In this document: positions 1-8,855 of the stretch, piece by piece | Numbering within the stretch: position 1 is the first letter of the stretch | Layout: each line of letters begins with the position of its first letter | Assembly: GCF_009683175.1 (NCBI RefSeq) | Contig: NZ_WKKW01000005.1 | Location: 97,371 to 161,370, forward strand | Origin: Bifidobacterium asteroides | GTDB taxonomy: Bacteria > Actinomycetota > Actinomycetes > Actinomycetales > Bifidobacteriaceae | Length of the DNA: 64,000 nt | Direction of reading: 5' to 3' | Made by a program: the position numbers and the translations under genes | Notes under the pieces: generated by a model | Databases searched by the model: none | Told to the model about the DNA's origin: nothing | What the model saw: only the letters and a program-made list of their open reading frames with translations

Positions 1-1
1 G

Positions 2-760
2 GTCATGATCGTGCCCACGGCAGCCTCCTCGGACGCGCCCTGCTCAAGGCTGTCCGTACTCTACACGCCTGAGGGTGTCTTCGATCGTTACCTGCCCCTG
101 CCTGCCAACCCGAATGTGGTCCTGATGGATACCGACGTGATTGCCAAGGCTCCGCTTCGGTCACTGGTGGCCGGCCTGGGCGATGCTTTCGCCACCTATT
201 ATGAGGCGGCGGCCTGCGTGCAGTCGAACGCGGTGACCATGACCGGGGGACACGCCACCATGGCCGCCTTCGCCCTGGCCCGTCTCTGCCGCGACACCCT
301 GCTGGAGGATGGCGTCAAGGCCGTGGCCTCCGTCAAGGCCGGTGTGCGCACAGCCGCTCTGGAGAAGATCATCGAGGCCAACACCCTGCTGAGTGGTCTG
401 GGCTTCGAGAGCTCCGGCCTGGCTGCAGCCCATGCCATTCATGACGGAATGACCGCCCTGGAGGGTACCCATTCCATGCTGCACGGCGAGAAGGTGGCCT
501 TCGGCACCCTGGCCCAGCTGGTTCTTGAGGATCGGCCTTTGGAGGAGACCCGTAGGGTCTACGACTTCTTCCGCAGCGTGGGTCTGCCCACCTCTCTGGA
601 GCAGATCGGCATCGGTCAGGCCAGCGATGAGGACTTGCTCAAGGTCGGCGAGCACGCCTGCGGTCCTGACGAAACCATGGGTAACATGCCCTTCGAGGTG
701 ACCCCCACCGACGTGGCTCACGCTCTGCGTGCTGCCGATCAGCTCGGCAAGCAGCTCTGA
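2..760 (+). CDS. gldA: Glycerol dehydrogenase, C-terminal part (runs off left edge)
   Basis: This is the C-terminal ~250 residues of an iron-containing-alcohol-dehydrogenase-type glycerol dehydrogenase, which oxidises glycerol to dihydroxyacetone with NAD. The reading frame is open at the left edge, so the true start lies outside the window. The metal-binding residues of the family are visible: Asp in GLGDAFATYYEA, His in GLAAAHAIHDG and His in HSMLHGEKVAFG. The C-terminus is complete, and a perfect 12-bp hairpin follows. Nothing suggests disruption. The family call is firm; the exact substrate is inferred from similarity. Confidence 0.88.
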   Translation, partial: VMIVPTAASSDAPCSRLSVLYTPEGVFDRYLPLPANPNVVLMDTDVIAKAPLRSLVAGLGDAFATYYEAAACVQSNAVTMTGGHATMAAFALARLCRDTLLEDGVKAVASVKAGVRTAALEKIIEANTLLSGLGFESSGLAAAHAIHDGMTALEGTHSMLHGEKVAFGTLAQLVLEDRPLEETRRVYDFFRSVGLPTSLEQIGIGQASDEDLLKVGEHACGPDETMGNMPFEVTPTDVAHALRAADQLGKQL

Positions 761-790
761 GTTCTCTTGCTCTGATTCCTTTGTAAAGGC

Positions 791-830
791 CAGGCGGCCG
801 CCGGTATGACGTCGGCGGCCGCCTGTATTT
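791..830. terminator. Bidirectional terminator between gldA and the PfkB gene
   Basis: A perfect inverted repeat (791-802 with 814-825, CAGGCGGCCGCC) with an 11-nt loop is followed by TATTTT. It sits between the convergent gldA and PfkB kinase genes and can serve both. Confidence 0.75.
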
Positions 831-848
831 TGACTGGTTTTGCGCTGG

Positions 849-1817
849 TCACCTTTGCAGGGAGGCGGCAGCCTTTCGTATGGCTTCCTCTTCAGGGCAT
901 GTGGCTGGACCTGGCTGTGTAGTGGAAAGGGCCCCTGCGCAGTTGGCCAGTGTCAGTGCCTCTTCGATGGGCAGGCCTTGGAATATGCCCGCACAGAGGA
1001 CGCCCGAGTGTGCATCGCCGGCACCGTTGGTGTCTATGGCCTGGACCTGTGGGGTGGGAATGTACTTGATTTGCCTCGCATCCTTGGGCTGGCAGTACCA
1101 GGCACCACGGGCGCCGGTCCTGAGAACCACCGGACTGTCCAATCTCAGCGAAAGCGAGCGGCAGAGGGATTCCAGCTCGGTTGTGTCGCCGGCTTCGGGT
1201 TGGCACCCCAGACGTTGCGCTAGGATTGGTCCCTCGCGTTCATTCAGAGACCAGATCGGATGCAATCCGTTGACCGTATCAAGCACATCCAGTGCAATAT
1301 CGGCCACCATGGGTCCCAGGTCGAAGAGCACAGGGAATCCTTCGCCTTGGTGTAAGTGTGCGAACCCGACCAGGCTTCGGGTGTTGTCCTTGTGGCAGAA
1401 GGAATACCCGCTCAGGTAGATCATATCGCCGGCAACCAAGTCCATGCTTTCGTAGGTTCCCTCCGGCACGCGGGTCTCTGCGCCCCTTGTCGATACGAAG
1501 GTGCGTTCCCCCGAGGGCTCGATCATGGCCACTGAATAGCCGGTATCACAGTCGTCCAGCACAGGCCCTTGGGCGGGAACCTGAAGGGCGGCAAGGGCTC
1601 CACGGGCCATATCCGCCATCGGACCTGTGCCAATCGCCCCCATATAGGCTATCGGTGCCCCCATCTGCCTGGCTGCGTGGATCACGTTGTATCCGCCGCC
1701 GACCTTTATGGCGCTCCGTCTGGCGAATATGTCCCCGCCACGTTCCGGAAGGTGGTCGATGTCCATGCTCAGGTCAATCACCACCTGACCCAGATGGAGG
1801 ATCCTTGGCTCAGTCAT
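849..1817 (-). CDS. PfkB-family carbohydrate/nucleoside kinase
   Basis: A 322-residue PfkB (ribokinase-fold) kinase that would phosphorylate a sugar or nucleoside with ATP. The glycine-rich substrate-side signature appears as KVGGGYNVIHAA near residue 38. The C-terminal signature DTNGAGDAHSG (about 262-272) carries the catalytic Asp. The start overlaps the stop of the upstream permease gene by 8 nt, so the two are translationally coupled. With a permease and an ADP-ribosylglycohydrolase upstream, the layout resembles E. coli yegTUV (transporter, ADP-ribosylglycohydrolase, PfkB kinase), which points to a nucleoside-like substrate. The family is certain; the substrate is inference. Confidence 0.88.
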   Translation of the reverse strand: MTEPRILHLGQVVIDLSMDIDHLPERGGDIFARRSAIKVGGGYNVIHAARQMGAPIAYMGAIGTGPMADMARGALAALQVPAQGPVLDDCDTGYSVAMIEPSGERTFVSTRGAETRVPEGTYESMDLVAGDMIYLSGYSFCHKDNTRSLVGFAHLHQGEGFPVLFDLGPMVADIALDVLDTVNGLHPIWSLNEREGPILAQRLGCQPEAGDTTELESLCRSLSLRLDSPVVLRTGARGAWYCQPKDARQIKYIPTPQVQAIDTNGAGDAHSGVLCAGIFQGLPIEEALTLANCAGALSTTQPGPATCPEEEAIRKAAASLQR

Positions 1818-3276
1818 TGCCGCTGCCCCTCACCGCCACGGAATCCCTGGAGAGGAGGTGCAAAATGGCGTAGAGGATTCCTCCCAGGAGAAGGGATACC
1901 AGCCACGCCAGGCCGTTCCTTCCCAGGAAGCTGCCGGCCAGCGGTCCTGAGAACCAGACCTCGTTCTTGGAGACCTGGGCCGTCACGAACAGGAAGCCGA
2001 CGACTATCCCCACCAGCCAGCTGATCATGGCCGGGAGGTTGACTCCGTGCCAGTACCAGTAGGGGGAATCGGCTTGAAGGTTCAGAAGGCCGTCCGAATC
2101 ATAACGCTTGCGGAAGATCATATCTGACAGGAAAATGCCTGCCCAGGTGCTCAGCGGCACTGCCAAGAGGGAGATGAAGGTGACGAAGGGGCCGTAGAAC
2201 CCGTCGGAACCCAGCGTGAAGTAGAGGGCTCCGCAGGTGGTCACCACCACATCGACGACGACCGCATAGACGCGGGGGATTCTGATGCCCAGGGTGATGG
2301 TGGTCAGGCCGGCCGAATATACGGAAAGGTTGTTCGACATGAGCAGTCCGGCGAATGCGGCAATTAGATAGGGGATCGAGACCCATGCAGGTAGGGCGCT
2401 TCGAACCGCGGCGACCGGATCAGCGGCGGAGGCAATGGTGGAGTTGCCTGCTGTCAGGACCGATCCCAGGCCGATGACCACAACTAAGGGGATGCCGGCG
2501 CCTGCCGCTGCGGTCAGGATCAGAGAGCCGGATTTCACCGAGGTCTTCTGGTAGCGGGCCATGTCTGCACCGGAGTTGACCCAGCCAATGCCAGTTCCTG
2601 CGGCTATGGTGCCCACGCCGATCAGAAAGGCGCTGGCTGAGCCGGGAGCATTGCCAATGAAGGAGGACCAGTCGACGGTCGTCGCCAGATAGATGGCCAC
2701 CAGGAGGGTGAGGGCGCCGAATATCCAAGTGGCCCACTTCTGCACGGTCAGAATGAAGGCGTGACCAGCGGCCGAGACCACCACGGTCAGGGCCACAAAG
2801 AGGGCAATGCAGACGAAGGTCAGGAAGGGAGAGCGCTTGGCATCGGCTGAAGTACCGAAGATGATGGCGACCAGGGATAGCAGTGCAAAAGCGCCGGTCA
2901 TCGTGTTCACCGTCTCCCAGCCCAGTCTGGACAGAAGGGCAACCAGGGTGGGGCCTGCATTGCCTCTGACGCCGAAAATGGCCCTGGACAGGGTCAGCGT
3001 GGGGGCACCGCCTCTTCTGCCGGCTATGGAGATGATGCCGACCAGGGCGAAGGATCCGAAGGCCCCGATGGTCGTGGCGAGCACGGCCTGCCAGAGGTTG
3101 AGGCCCTGGGCGATCAGTGTAGCTCCCAGAGGGATTCCCAGGATCGAGATGTTGGCGGCGAACCAGACCCAGAAGAGCTGACCGGGCGACCCGTTCCTCT
3201 GGTCCTCGGGCACAGGCTCGATGCCCCTTTGCTCAACCCTGGAGAGGATGGTGCCCTCTTTTGGTGCAGTTGACAT
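1810..3276 (-). CDS. NCS1-family nucleobase/cytosine permease
   Basis: A 488-residue, 12-helix membrane transporter of the nucleobase:cation symporter-1 family (cytosine, purine, uracil, allantoin or thiamine permeases). The hydrophilic N-terminus runs into the typical first helix WFAANISILGIPLGA, and NSGADMARYQKTS is the family's central motif. I start at ATG 3276 (MSTAPKEG) rather than 21 nt upstream because AAAGGAGA (3283-3290) lies 6 nt before it. It is the first gene of a coupled pair with the PfkB kinase. The substrate is probably a nucleobase or nucleoside to be processed by the linked kinase. Confidence 0.88.
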   Translation of the reverse strand: MSTAPKEGTILSRVEQRGIEPVPEDQRNGSPGQLFWVWFAANISILGIPLGATLIAQGLNLWQAVLATTIGAFGSFALVGIISIAGRRGGAPTLTLSRAIFGVRGNAGPTLVALLSRLGWETVNTMTGAFALLSLVAIIFGTSADAKRSPFLTFVCIALFVALTVVVSAAGHAFILTVQKWATWIFGALTLLVAIYLATTVDWSSFIGNAPGSASAFLIGVGTIAAGTGIGWVNSGADMARYQKTSVKSGSLILTAAAGAGIPLVVVIGLGSVLTAGNSTIASAADPVAAVRSALPAWVSIPYLIAAFAGLLMSNNLSVYSAGLTTITLGIRIPRVYAVVVDVVVTTCGALYFTLGSDGFYGPFVTFISLLAVPLSTWAGIFLSDMIFRKRYDSDGLLNLQADSPYWYWHGVNLPAMISWLVGIVVGFLFVTAQVSKNEVWFSGPLAGSFLGRNGLAWLVSLLLGGILYAILHLLSRDSVAVRGSGND

Positions 3277-3377
3277 GGATTGTCTCCTTTGACTCACGAT
3301 GTACTGGATGTAGCGAGGATTGCCTGGACTCTATATTTTCGTATTCCCGGCTGATTCAGTCTTATCAGTTTTACGCT

Positions 3378-4376
3378 TTACTGCCTTAGGGCAATCAGGC
3401 CTCGGGCTGTCTGCTGCAGGTCGAGGTGGGATACCGAAGCCACCTGGGAGCAGAGTGCAGAGTCGAAGACCTCGGGGCCGGTGCACGCGCCGGTCATTGC
3501 TCCGGTCATTGCGGCGATGGTGTCCGTATCACCACCAAGGTTGACCGCAGTGAACAGAGCCGATTGGGGATCGTCGGCAAACCTCCAGGTCAGGGCGAAG
3601 GCGGCTGCCACGGACTCATTGGACTCGACCGAGGTTCCGCAGTCTTCAATGAGGTGGCGTTCGAAATCGTCCTCATCGCTGAATTCCTCAGACAGTCGTA
3701 TTGCCTGGCGGGCACGTGCGGGGACCGACGCCTTGGGAGTCCAGGCCCCGGGGGTCTCTATGGCTGGCACCAGGCGTAGGGATTCATTCAGTGCCTGGCG
3801 AACGGTCATTCCCTCAACTCCCAGACTGACTGTCGTAGCGATCAGCGCGGCACTTTGAAAGCCTGCGACCGTGTCGTGGGTGACCTGGCAGGACTCGTAG
3901 ATGCGATTGGCGAGCCTCCTGGTGTCCTTGGGCCTGTTGGCTATCCCTACCGGGGTGACTCGCATGGCGGCCCCGTTGGTGGTGCCGGTCCTTCCCGTGG
4001 TCATGATGTCTGCGCCCTGGCGAACCTGTTCCAGGGCCAGCTTGGTGGAGGGCCCGAGCAAGTCCAGCGATCCGCGCGACTTCATATCGTCCTCCCAGGC
4101 CAGAAGGCGCTTGGCGAATTCCTTTGGATCGATGTGTCCCTTGCCATCGATGATTAGTTCCGCCACGATCAGCGCCTGCTCGGTGTCATCGGTCACAGCC
4201 CCCGCAGGCATACCGGGAGCTATCGGCTGATCCGCAATGGCATCACGAAGGGTGTCGACTCTGCCGTAGGCCTCATGGATGGCTGCTGGACTCATGCTCT
4301 GCGTGGGCATGCCCAGCGCGTCCCCCAAGGACAGCCCGGTAAGCGCGCCAAGTGCGCCCTTTTCAGTTCTGGTCAT
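3378..4376 (-). CDS. ADP-ribosylglycohydrolase (DraG/ARH family)
   Basis: About 332 residues of the ADP-ribosyl-(dinitrogen reductase) hydrolase family, whose members cleave N- or O-glycosidic bonds of ADP-ribosylated substrates using two Mg ions. The metal-binding motifs are TDDTE at about 62-66 and GGDTDT at about 281-286. The frame extends upstream, but MTRTEKGALGALTG matches the family start and has GGAGG 11 nt before it. It lies about 100 bp upstream of the permease on the same strand and probably belongs to the same operon. The role in a nucleoside salvage pathway is inferred from neighbours. Confidence 0.85.
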   Translation of the reverse strand: MTRTEKGALGALTGLSLGDALGMPTQSMSPAAIHEAYGRVDTLRDAIADQPIAPGMPAGAVTDDTEQALIVAELIIDGKGHIDPKEFAKRLLAWEDDMKSRGSLDLLGPSTKLALEQVRQGADIMTTGRTGTTNGAAMRVTPVGIANRPKDTRRLANRIYESCQVTHDTVAGFQSAALIATTVSLGVEGMTVRQALNESLRLVPAIETPGAWTPKASVPARARQAIRLSEEFSDEDDFERHLIEDCGTSVESNESVAAAFALTWRFADDPQSALFTAVNLGGDTDTIAAMTGAMTGACTGPEVFDSALCSQVASVSHLDLQQTARGLIALRQ

Positions 4377-4713
4377 TGTTGTGTAGGCCTCCGGAGTCGT
4401 TGCGATGAGCCCATGATCTGTTTGCAGATAGACTGCGACATTTTTAATCAGAATAATTGTAAGGCCCTTGGAGGTTTGTCGGCACAAAGGTTGTGGCAGG
4501 CATGATTCACAATGAAGAATGGGAGTCTGAGCGAGCTCTACCCTGTTAGGTGGGAGATAAAAACAATGCTGGTTAGTCGAGGTTAAAGTTTTGATCGAGG
4601 TGTGGGTTCTATAGATTGCCGACAGTGATTGGCGAAGATTATCCCTTGATGCCGTAACGGAGTTTGTCAGGGTGTCCTACTCTGGGCTTCGGCATGGGTC
4701 AGCATCCGGATAT
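4377..4713. other. Non-coding leader of the minus-strand salvage cluster
   Basis: About 340 bp with lower G+C than the genes around it and no convincing reading frame. It must hold the promoter for the ADP-ribosylglycohydrolase-permease-kinase cluster. I see no clear -35/-10 pair and no operator I can name. Confidence 0.4.
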
Positions 4714-4744
4714 GAAAAAGAATCCCGAGGTGACCTCGGGATTC
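4714..4744 (-). terminator. Terminator of tRNA-Ala
   Basis: On the minus strand, directly after the tRNA, an 11-bp perfect hairpin (GAATCCCGAGG with its complement) is followed by TTTTT. This is a strong intrinsic terminator. Confidence 0.85.
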
Positions 4745-4750
4745 CATCTG

Positions 4751-4823
4751 TGGAGCTAGGGGGATTCGAACCCCCGACCTTCTCCATGCCATGGAGACGC
4801 GCTACCAGCTGCGCCATAGCCCC
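4751..4823 (-). tRNA. tRNA-Ala(GGC)
   Basis: A complete 73-nt cloverleaf on the minus strand. The acceptor stem GGGGCTA pairs with TAGCTCC (one G-T pair), the T-arm contains GGTTCGAATCC, and the anticodon stem TCTCC/GGAGA encloses the loop ATGGCAT with anticodon GGC. Discriminator A; CCA is not encoded. Confidence 0.95.
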
Positions 4824-4853
4824 GTGCTTGCCTTGCTTGGTGAAGCCTTGCTT

Positions 4854-4883
4854 ATAGTACACCGAGATTGGCGAATGGAGCAA
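4854..4883 (-). promoter_or_regulatory. Promoter of tRNA-Ala
   Basis: On the minus strand TTGCTC (4883-4878) and TACTAT (4859-4854) are separated by 18 nt and lie 30 nt before the tRNA. The TACTAT -10 box recurs upstream of tRNA-Pro, which supports it. Confidence 0.55.
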
Positions 4884-5036
4884 CTCAGTGTGTTGCCCCG
4901 GAATTGCAGGGATTGTGAGCTAATTGATGGATTTTATCCTCGAATGGTCTTGAGTCATTCCCGAGCTTGCAAGTGCGCTAGCATGATGAACAAGGGGCGA
5001 CCAAGGGGGTCGGCAGCAACGGAAAGGCGGCGGACC

Positions 5037-6062
5037 ATGACCGGCAAAAGCGATGTCGAAGTACGGGCTGAAAAGCGGAACGGGAACCATCCTGGGGACC
5101 AGCTCATCATCAACTGCCTGCCCTTGGACCAGAGCGAACGACAGGAATTCCTCCAGGCGGCTCCAGGCGTTCATCAGGAGTTCATTGTCGACACGGACAT
5201 GCGGCAGAGCATGCATTGGCTCATCGATGTCCCTCAATCCCTCCGATCGGAGGCCACGATCATTTTGGGTAATCCGCCGGCCGAGCAGGTGGTTGCCTGC
5301 CGTAACCTGGTCTGGCTGCAGACCAGCAGCGCGGGTGTGGATGCCTACCTGAAACCGGGGGTTCTGCCCAAGGATGCCATGCTGACCAGCGCCTCCGGCG
5401 CCTACGGGCAGTCGGTCTCCGAGCACATGTTTGCCATGATGTGGGCCCTGATGAAGGACCTTCCTGGTTACCGGGACAATCAACGCATGGGCCGTTGGGA
5501 ACCTCGCGGGGCTGTCCTTTCACCGCGCGGTTGCCAGATCCTGGTCTTGGGCACGGGGGATATCGGAGCCTCCTTCGCCCGTCTGGCCAAGGCTGTAGGC
5601 GCTCGGACCATCGGTATCAGGCGGCATCCCGACCAGCCGGTGGAGGGGTTCGACCGTCTGGCTGGTTTTGACGATCTGGATGCCCTGCTGCCTGAGATGG
5701 ATGTAGTGGCTCTGGCCCTGCCTTCAACGCCGCAGACCAGACATATCATCGACGGCCATCGTCTTGCATTGATGAAGTCCACCGCCGTGCTGATCAACGC
5801 GGGCAGGGGAGATGCGGTGGACTGCATGGCTCTGGCCCAAGCCCTGGATAAGGATGGCATTTTCGGTGCAGGGCTGGATGTGACCGAACCGGAACCTCTG
5901 CCTGAAAACCACCCACTCTGGAGGCAACCACGCTGCCTGCTCACCCCGCATGTAGCCGGGGGAGCCTACCTGCCCTCCAACATGGACAAGGTTCGGGAAA
6001 TCTGCCTGGATAACCTTCATCGATTCATGGATGGCAGGCCCCTGCGCAACCGGATGAGGTGA
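5037..6062 (+). CDS. D-isomer-specific 2-hydroxyacid dehydrogenase
   Basis: A 341-residue NAD(P)-dependent dehydrogenase of the D-2-hydroxyacid (SerA/LdhA/GhrA) superfamily. The Rossmann motif is LVLGTGDIGASFARLA. The catalytic Arg is in NAGRGDAVD, the Glu in DVTEPEPLP and the His in LTPHVAGG. The short, ~340-residue form without an ACT domain fits a glyoxylate or hydroxypyruvate reductase-like enzyme, but the substrate cannot be read off. I chose ATG 5037 (GGAAAGG 9 nt upstream). In-frame ATGs near 4983 are possible, and the frame is open further upstream through the tRNA promoter, which is not coding. Confidence 0.87.
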   Translation: MTGKSDVEVRAEKRNGNHPGDQLIINCLPLDQSERQEFLQAAPGVHQEFIVDTDMRQSMHWLIDVPQSLRSEATIILGNPPAEQVVACRNLVWLQTSSAGVDAYLKPGVLPKDAMLTSASGAYGQSVSEHMFAMMWALMKDLPGYRDNQRMGRWEPRGAVLSPRGCQILVLGTGDIGASFARLAKAVGARTIGIRRHPDQPVEGFDRLAGFDDLDALLPEMDVVALALPSTPQTRHIIDGHRLALMKSTAVLINAGRGDAVDCMALAQALDKDGIFGAGLDVTEPEPLPENHPLWRQPRCLLTPHVAGGAYLPSNMDKVREICLDNLHRFMDGRPLRNRMR

Positions 6063-6067
6063 CCACT

Positions 6068-6883
6068 GTGCCTACAGAGCGAAACCGCAGCGGCCGCCGT
6101 CATCGGCGGACAATGGTTCTGCGGTGGGCGGCTGTCCTGCTGGCGCTCGCATTGATTGTGGCGGGCTCCTTGGCCCTGGCTGGCAGGCTGGTGGGCATCG
6201 GGCCTGCTCGCCATTCAGACAATCAAAACTCCTCCGCAAACGGCCCCAGGACCGCTTCTCACGGCCCGCCCGGGTATTCTCCAGAGCAGACCGCGGCCCA
6301 TTCGCCTCTGACCTCGCCTGTGGACTACAACCATGACGGCGTGGATGACTACACGGCCATGGTACGTGGAGCCCATCAGGAGGCCCGCCGCCATCCTCAT
6401 TATGACAGTGGCTACTACCAGGGCGGCTATCCTCCCGATGATCGCGGCGCCTGCACCGACGAGATCTGGAGGGCCTTCCGGCAGGCCGGCTACGACTTGA
6501 AAGCCATGGTCGACGCCGACATCGCCTCGTCTCCTGGGGCCTACGCCGGAGTGATCAACAGCCCGGATCCGAACATCGACTTCAGGCGGACCAACGTCCT
6601 CGGTGTATTCCTGTCCCGGCATGCCCAGCGTCTGACCAACGACACTGCGGCCACCGACCAGTGGCAGCAGGGCGACATCGTCATCTTCGACACCTCCTGG
6701 CACATCGGCATGGCCTCCGATAGAAGGGACAGCCGGGGCATTCCCCTGCTTCTGCACAACATGGGCCAGCGCGACAGGGAGAACGACTACCTGGGCTCGT
6801 CGGGCCACCGTCCCATCACCGGTCATTTTCGCTTCGACGCTTCCAAAATCCAACCCGCCGTCCTGCGGCCATGGCGGGGATGA
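6068..6883 (+). CDS. DUF1287 family secreted/membrane-anchored protein
   Basis: About 271 residues. A basic N-terminus (RSGRRHRR) is followed by one membrane segment (WAAVLLALALIVAGSLALA), a Ser/Pro-rich spacer and a DUF1287 domain. Family motifs visible are GACTDEIWRAFRQAGYDL, SPDPNIDFRRTNVL, QWQQGDIVIF, HIGMASD and HNMG near the end. DUF1287 proteins resemble NlpC/P60-like Cys-His peptidases, with Cys in GACTDE and His in WHIGMAS as candidate catalytic residues; activity is not established. GTG 6068 is preceded by GAGGTG. GTG 6059, overlapping the preceding stop, is the alternative start. Either way it is coupled to the dehydrogenase gene. Confidence 0.8.
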   Translation: MPTERNRSGRRHRRTMVLRWAAVLLALALIVAGSLALAGRLVGIGPARHSDNQNSSANGPRTASHGPPGYSPEQTAAHSPLTSPVDYNHDGVDDYTAMVRGAHQEARRHPHYDSGYYQGGYPPDDRGACTDEIWRAFRQAGYDLKAMVDADIASSPGAYAGVINSPDPNIDFRRTNVLGVFLSRHAQRLTNDTAATDQWQQGDIVIFDTSWHIGMASDRRDSRGIPLLLHNMGQRDRENDYLGSSGHRPITGHFRFDASKIQPAVLRPWRG

Positions 6884-6928
6884 CCGGGGACTACCCTGCG
6901 GAATTGAACACGGCGACAACTGGTTATC

Positions 6929-6937
6929 TGCTACTAT
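6929..6937 (+). promoter_or_regulatory. Candidate extended -10 promoter of corA
   Basis: TGCTACTAT is an extended -10 (TGn-TACTAT) about 47 nt before the corA start. No good -35 is seen at the usual spacing, which is tolerated by extended -10 promoters. Confidence 0.35.
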
Positions 6938-6983
6938 CGGTTCGGCCAGAAACGTCGGCCAGGTTTGAGCACGAGAGGCGGTG

Positions 6984-7940
6984 ATGGCGATGATGAGAGT
7001 ATTCAGCACCATGAACGGGCAGATCGAGCAGATCGGCAAGGCTTCCAAGGGCTCATGGATATGCTTATCGGCGCCCACCGATGTCGAGCTGGCCAACGTT
7101 TCGCAGACCACGGGCATAGACCTGGCTGACCTGCGTGCCCCCCTGGACGATGAGGAGCGCTCGCGTGTGGACGTGGAGGACGAGTACACCATGGTCATCG
7201 TCGACATTCCCCGGGCCGAGGAGCGCGACGGCCGGGACTACTACGAGACCATCCCCCTGTCCATCATCGTCACCGAGGATCTGATCGTCACCGTCTGCAT
7301 GCAGGACACCGTCCTGCTCCACCCCTTCATGGAGGGCACCATCCGGGGTTTCAACACCTTCATGAAGTCCCGCTTCATCCTGCAGATCCTCTACCGCAAC
7401 GCCACCCTCTACCTGCGATACCTGCGCATCATCGACCGCGAGTCGGACCGGCTGGAGCTCAAGCTGCGCCACTCCATGCAGAACCGAGAGATCCTCATGC
7501 TGCTGGAGCTCAACAAGACCTTGGTCTATTTCGCCACCAGCCTCAAGTCCAACGAGATCGTCCTCGAGAAGCTGACCGGCCTGGAGCGGATCAAGCGCTA
7601 CCCGGACGATGAGGACCTTCTGGGCGATGTGATCACGGAGAACAAGCAGGCCATCGAGATGGCCAACATCTACTCAAGCGTGCTTTCGAACATGACCGAC
7701 GCCTTCGCATCCATCGTCTCCAACAACGTCAACAACGTCATGAGAATCTTCACCATCATCTCCATCAGCCTGTCGGTGCCTACGCTGATCTTCTCCATGT
7801 ATGGCATGAACTTCAACCAGGGTATGTTCGGTATGCCCTTTACCGACAAGCCCTGGGGTTTTGCGGTCGTGGTGATTCTTTCGGGCCTGGTGACCGCCTT
7901 GGTAACCTGGTTCCTGACACGTTCGAAAATGTTCAAGTAG
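6984..7940 (+). CDS. corA: CorA-family divalent cation (Mg2+) transporter
   Basis: About 318 residues. The long cytoplasmic N-terminal part has acidic and helical content, followed by two C-terminal helices (about 255-280 and 292-312). The hallmark pore motif YGMNF sits at the end of the first helix. This fits a pentameric Mg2+/Co2+ channel. Several in-frame starts exist (GTG 6981, ATG 6984, ATG 6990 and 6993). ATG 6984 sits 5 nt after GAGAGG. The basic tail RSKMFK at the C-terminus fits the inside-facing end of the family. Confidence 0.9.
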   Translation: MAMMRVFSTMNGQIEQIGKASKGSWICLSAPTDVELANVSQTTGIDLADLRAPLDDEERSRVDVEDEYTMVIVDIPRAEERDGRDYYETIPLSIIVTEDLIVTVCMQDTVLLHPFMEGTIRGFNTFMKSRFILQILYRNATLYLRYLRIIDRESDRLELKLRHSMQNREILMLLELNKTLVYFATSLKSNEIVLEKLTGLERIKRYPDDEDLLGDVITENKQAIEMANIYSSVLSNMTDAFASIVSNNVNNVMRIFTIISISLSVPTLIFSMYGMNFNQGMFGMPFTDKPWGFAVVVILSGLVTALVTWFLTRSKMFK

Positions 7941-7949
7941 GGATCGATC

Positions 7950-8780
7950 ATGTTTGCACGCAGGATTGCGGCGGCTCTGATGGCACTGGTTCTGGCGGTG
8001 CCCCTGAGCGGGTGCGGATCTCAGGAGGATTCCTACCGTGCGGGTTCCATCGGGCCCAAGATCAGCGTGGGCATCTCTTTCGACCAGCCCGGGCTTGGAT
8101 TCGCCCAGTCCGGTCAGTACCGGGGACTGGATGTGGACGTGGCCCAGTATGTGGTCCACGAGCTTGGATACGCCGAGTCGCAGATCGTTTTCCGCCAGGT
8201 GAAGCCTGCGAACCGCGAGCGCATGCTCGAACAGGGCCAGGTGGACATGGTTGTGGCCGGCTACTCCATCACCCAGGAGCGGCAGAAGCTGGTGGATTTC
8301 GCCGGGCCCTATCTGGCTACCGGACAGGATTTGCTGGTTCGCCGCACCCAGAACGACATCGCCGGAGTGAAGGATCTGGCCCAAAAACGGGTCTGCGTGG
8401 CAGCGGGATCCACCTCCGGAGCACTGGTGCGCTCGCTAGCCCCACAGGCTCAGGTCCAGGAGCGGGACGAGTTTCCCGAGTGCATCACGGCCCTGCTCAG
8501 CGGGGATACGGATGCCGCCAGCGGCGATGACTTCGCCCTGGCTGGACTGGCTCATGTTCGCGGCGGTGGCCAGTTGCGCCTGGTCGGCAACCCCTTCTCC
8601 CATGAGCGGTATGGCATAGGCGTGCCCCGCGGGGATCCGGAGCTGGTGGGCGTCATCGACCAGGCCCTGAAGAGGATGATGCGGGACGGATCCTTCAAGG
8701 CCGCCCTGGGCCGGGCTTCCCGCTCAATCGGCTTCTCCATCGATGCCGCCGCCCGCACCCTGCACCCCGGCGACCACTGA
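7950..8780 (+). CDS. Extracellular solute-binding lipoprotein, family 3 (polar amino acid type)
   Basis: A 276-residue lipoprotein. The signal peptide MFARRIAAALMALVLAVPLSGC ends in a clear lipobox LSGC (Cys about 22). The mature part is a family 3 periplasmic-binding-protein fold (GluB/GlnH-like), with RGLDVDVAQYVVHELG near the start, MVVAGYSITQERQKLVDFAGPY in the middle and a typical VGVIDQALKRMMRDGSF end. It would bind an amino acid outside the membrane and hand it to an ABC permease, but no permease or ATPase gene is adjacent. It may be an orphan receptor or serve a transporter elsewhere. It starts 9 bp after corA. Confidence 0.87.
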   Translation: MFARRIAAALMALVLAVPLSGCGSQEDSYRAGSIGPKISVGISFDQPGLGFAQSGQYRGLDVDVAQYVVHELGYAESQIVFRQVKPANRERMLEQGQVDMVVAGYSITQERQKLVDFAGPYLATGQDLLVRRTQNDIAGVKDLAQKRVCVAAGSTSGALVRSLAPQAQVQERDEFPECITALLSGDTDAASGDDFALAGLAHVRGGGQLRLVGNPFSHERYGIGVPRGDPELVGVIDQALKRMMRDGSFKAALGRASRSIGFSIDAAARTLHPGDH

Positions 8781-8855
8781 GCACGGCTCCCGTAAGGACG
8801 ACGGATGCTGGACATCGGCCCGGCCGTGTCCATGTGAATGGCGATAATTCACCAT

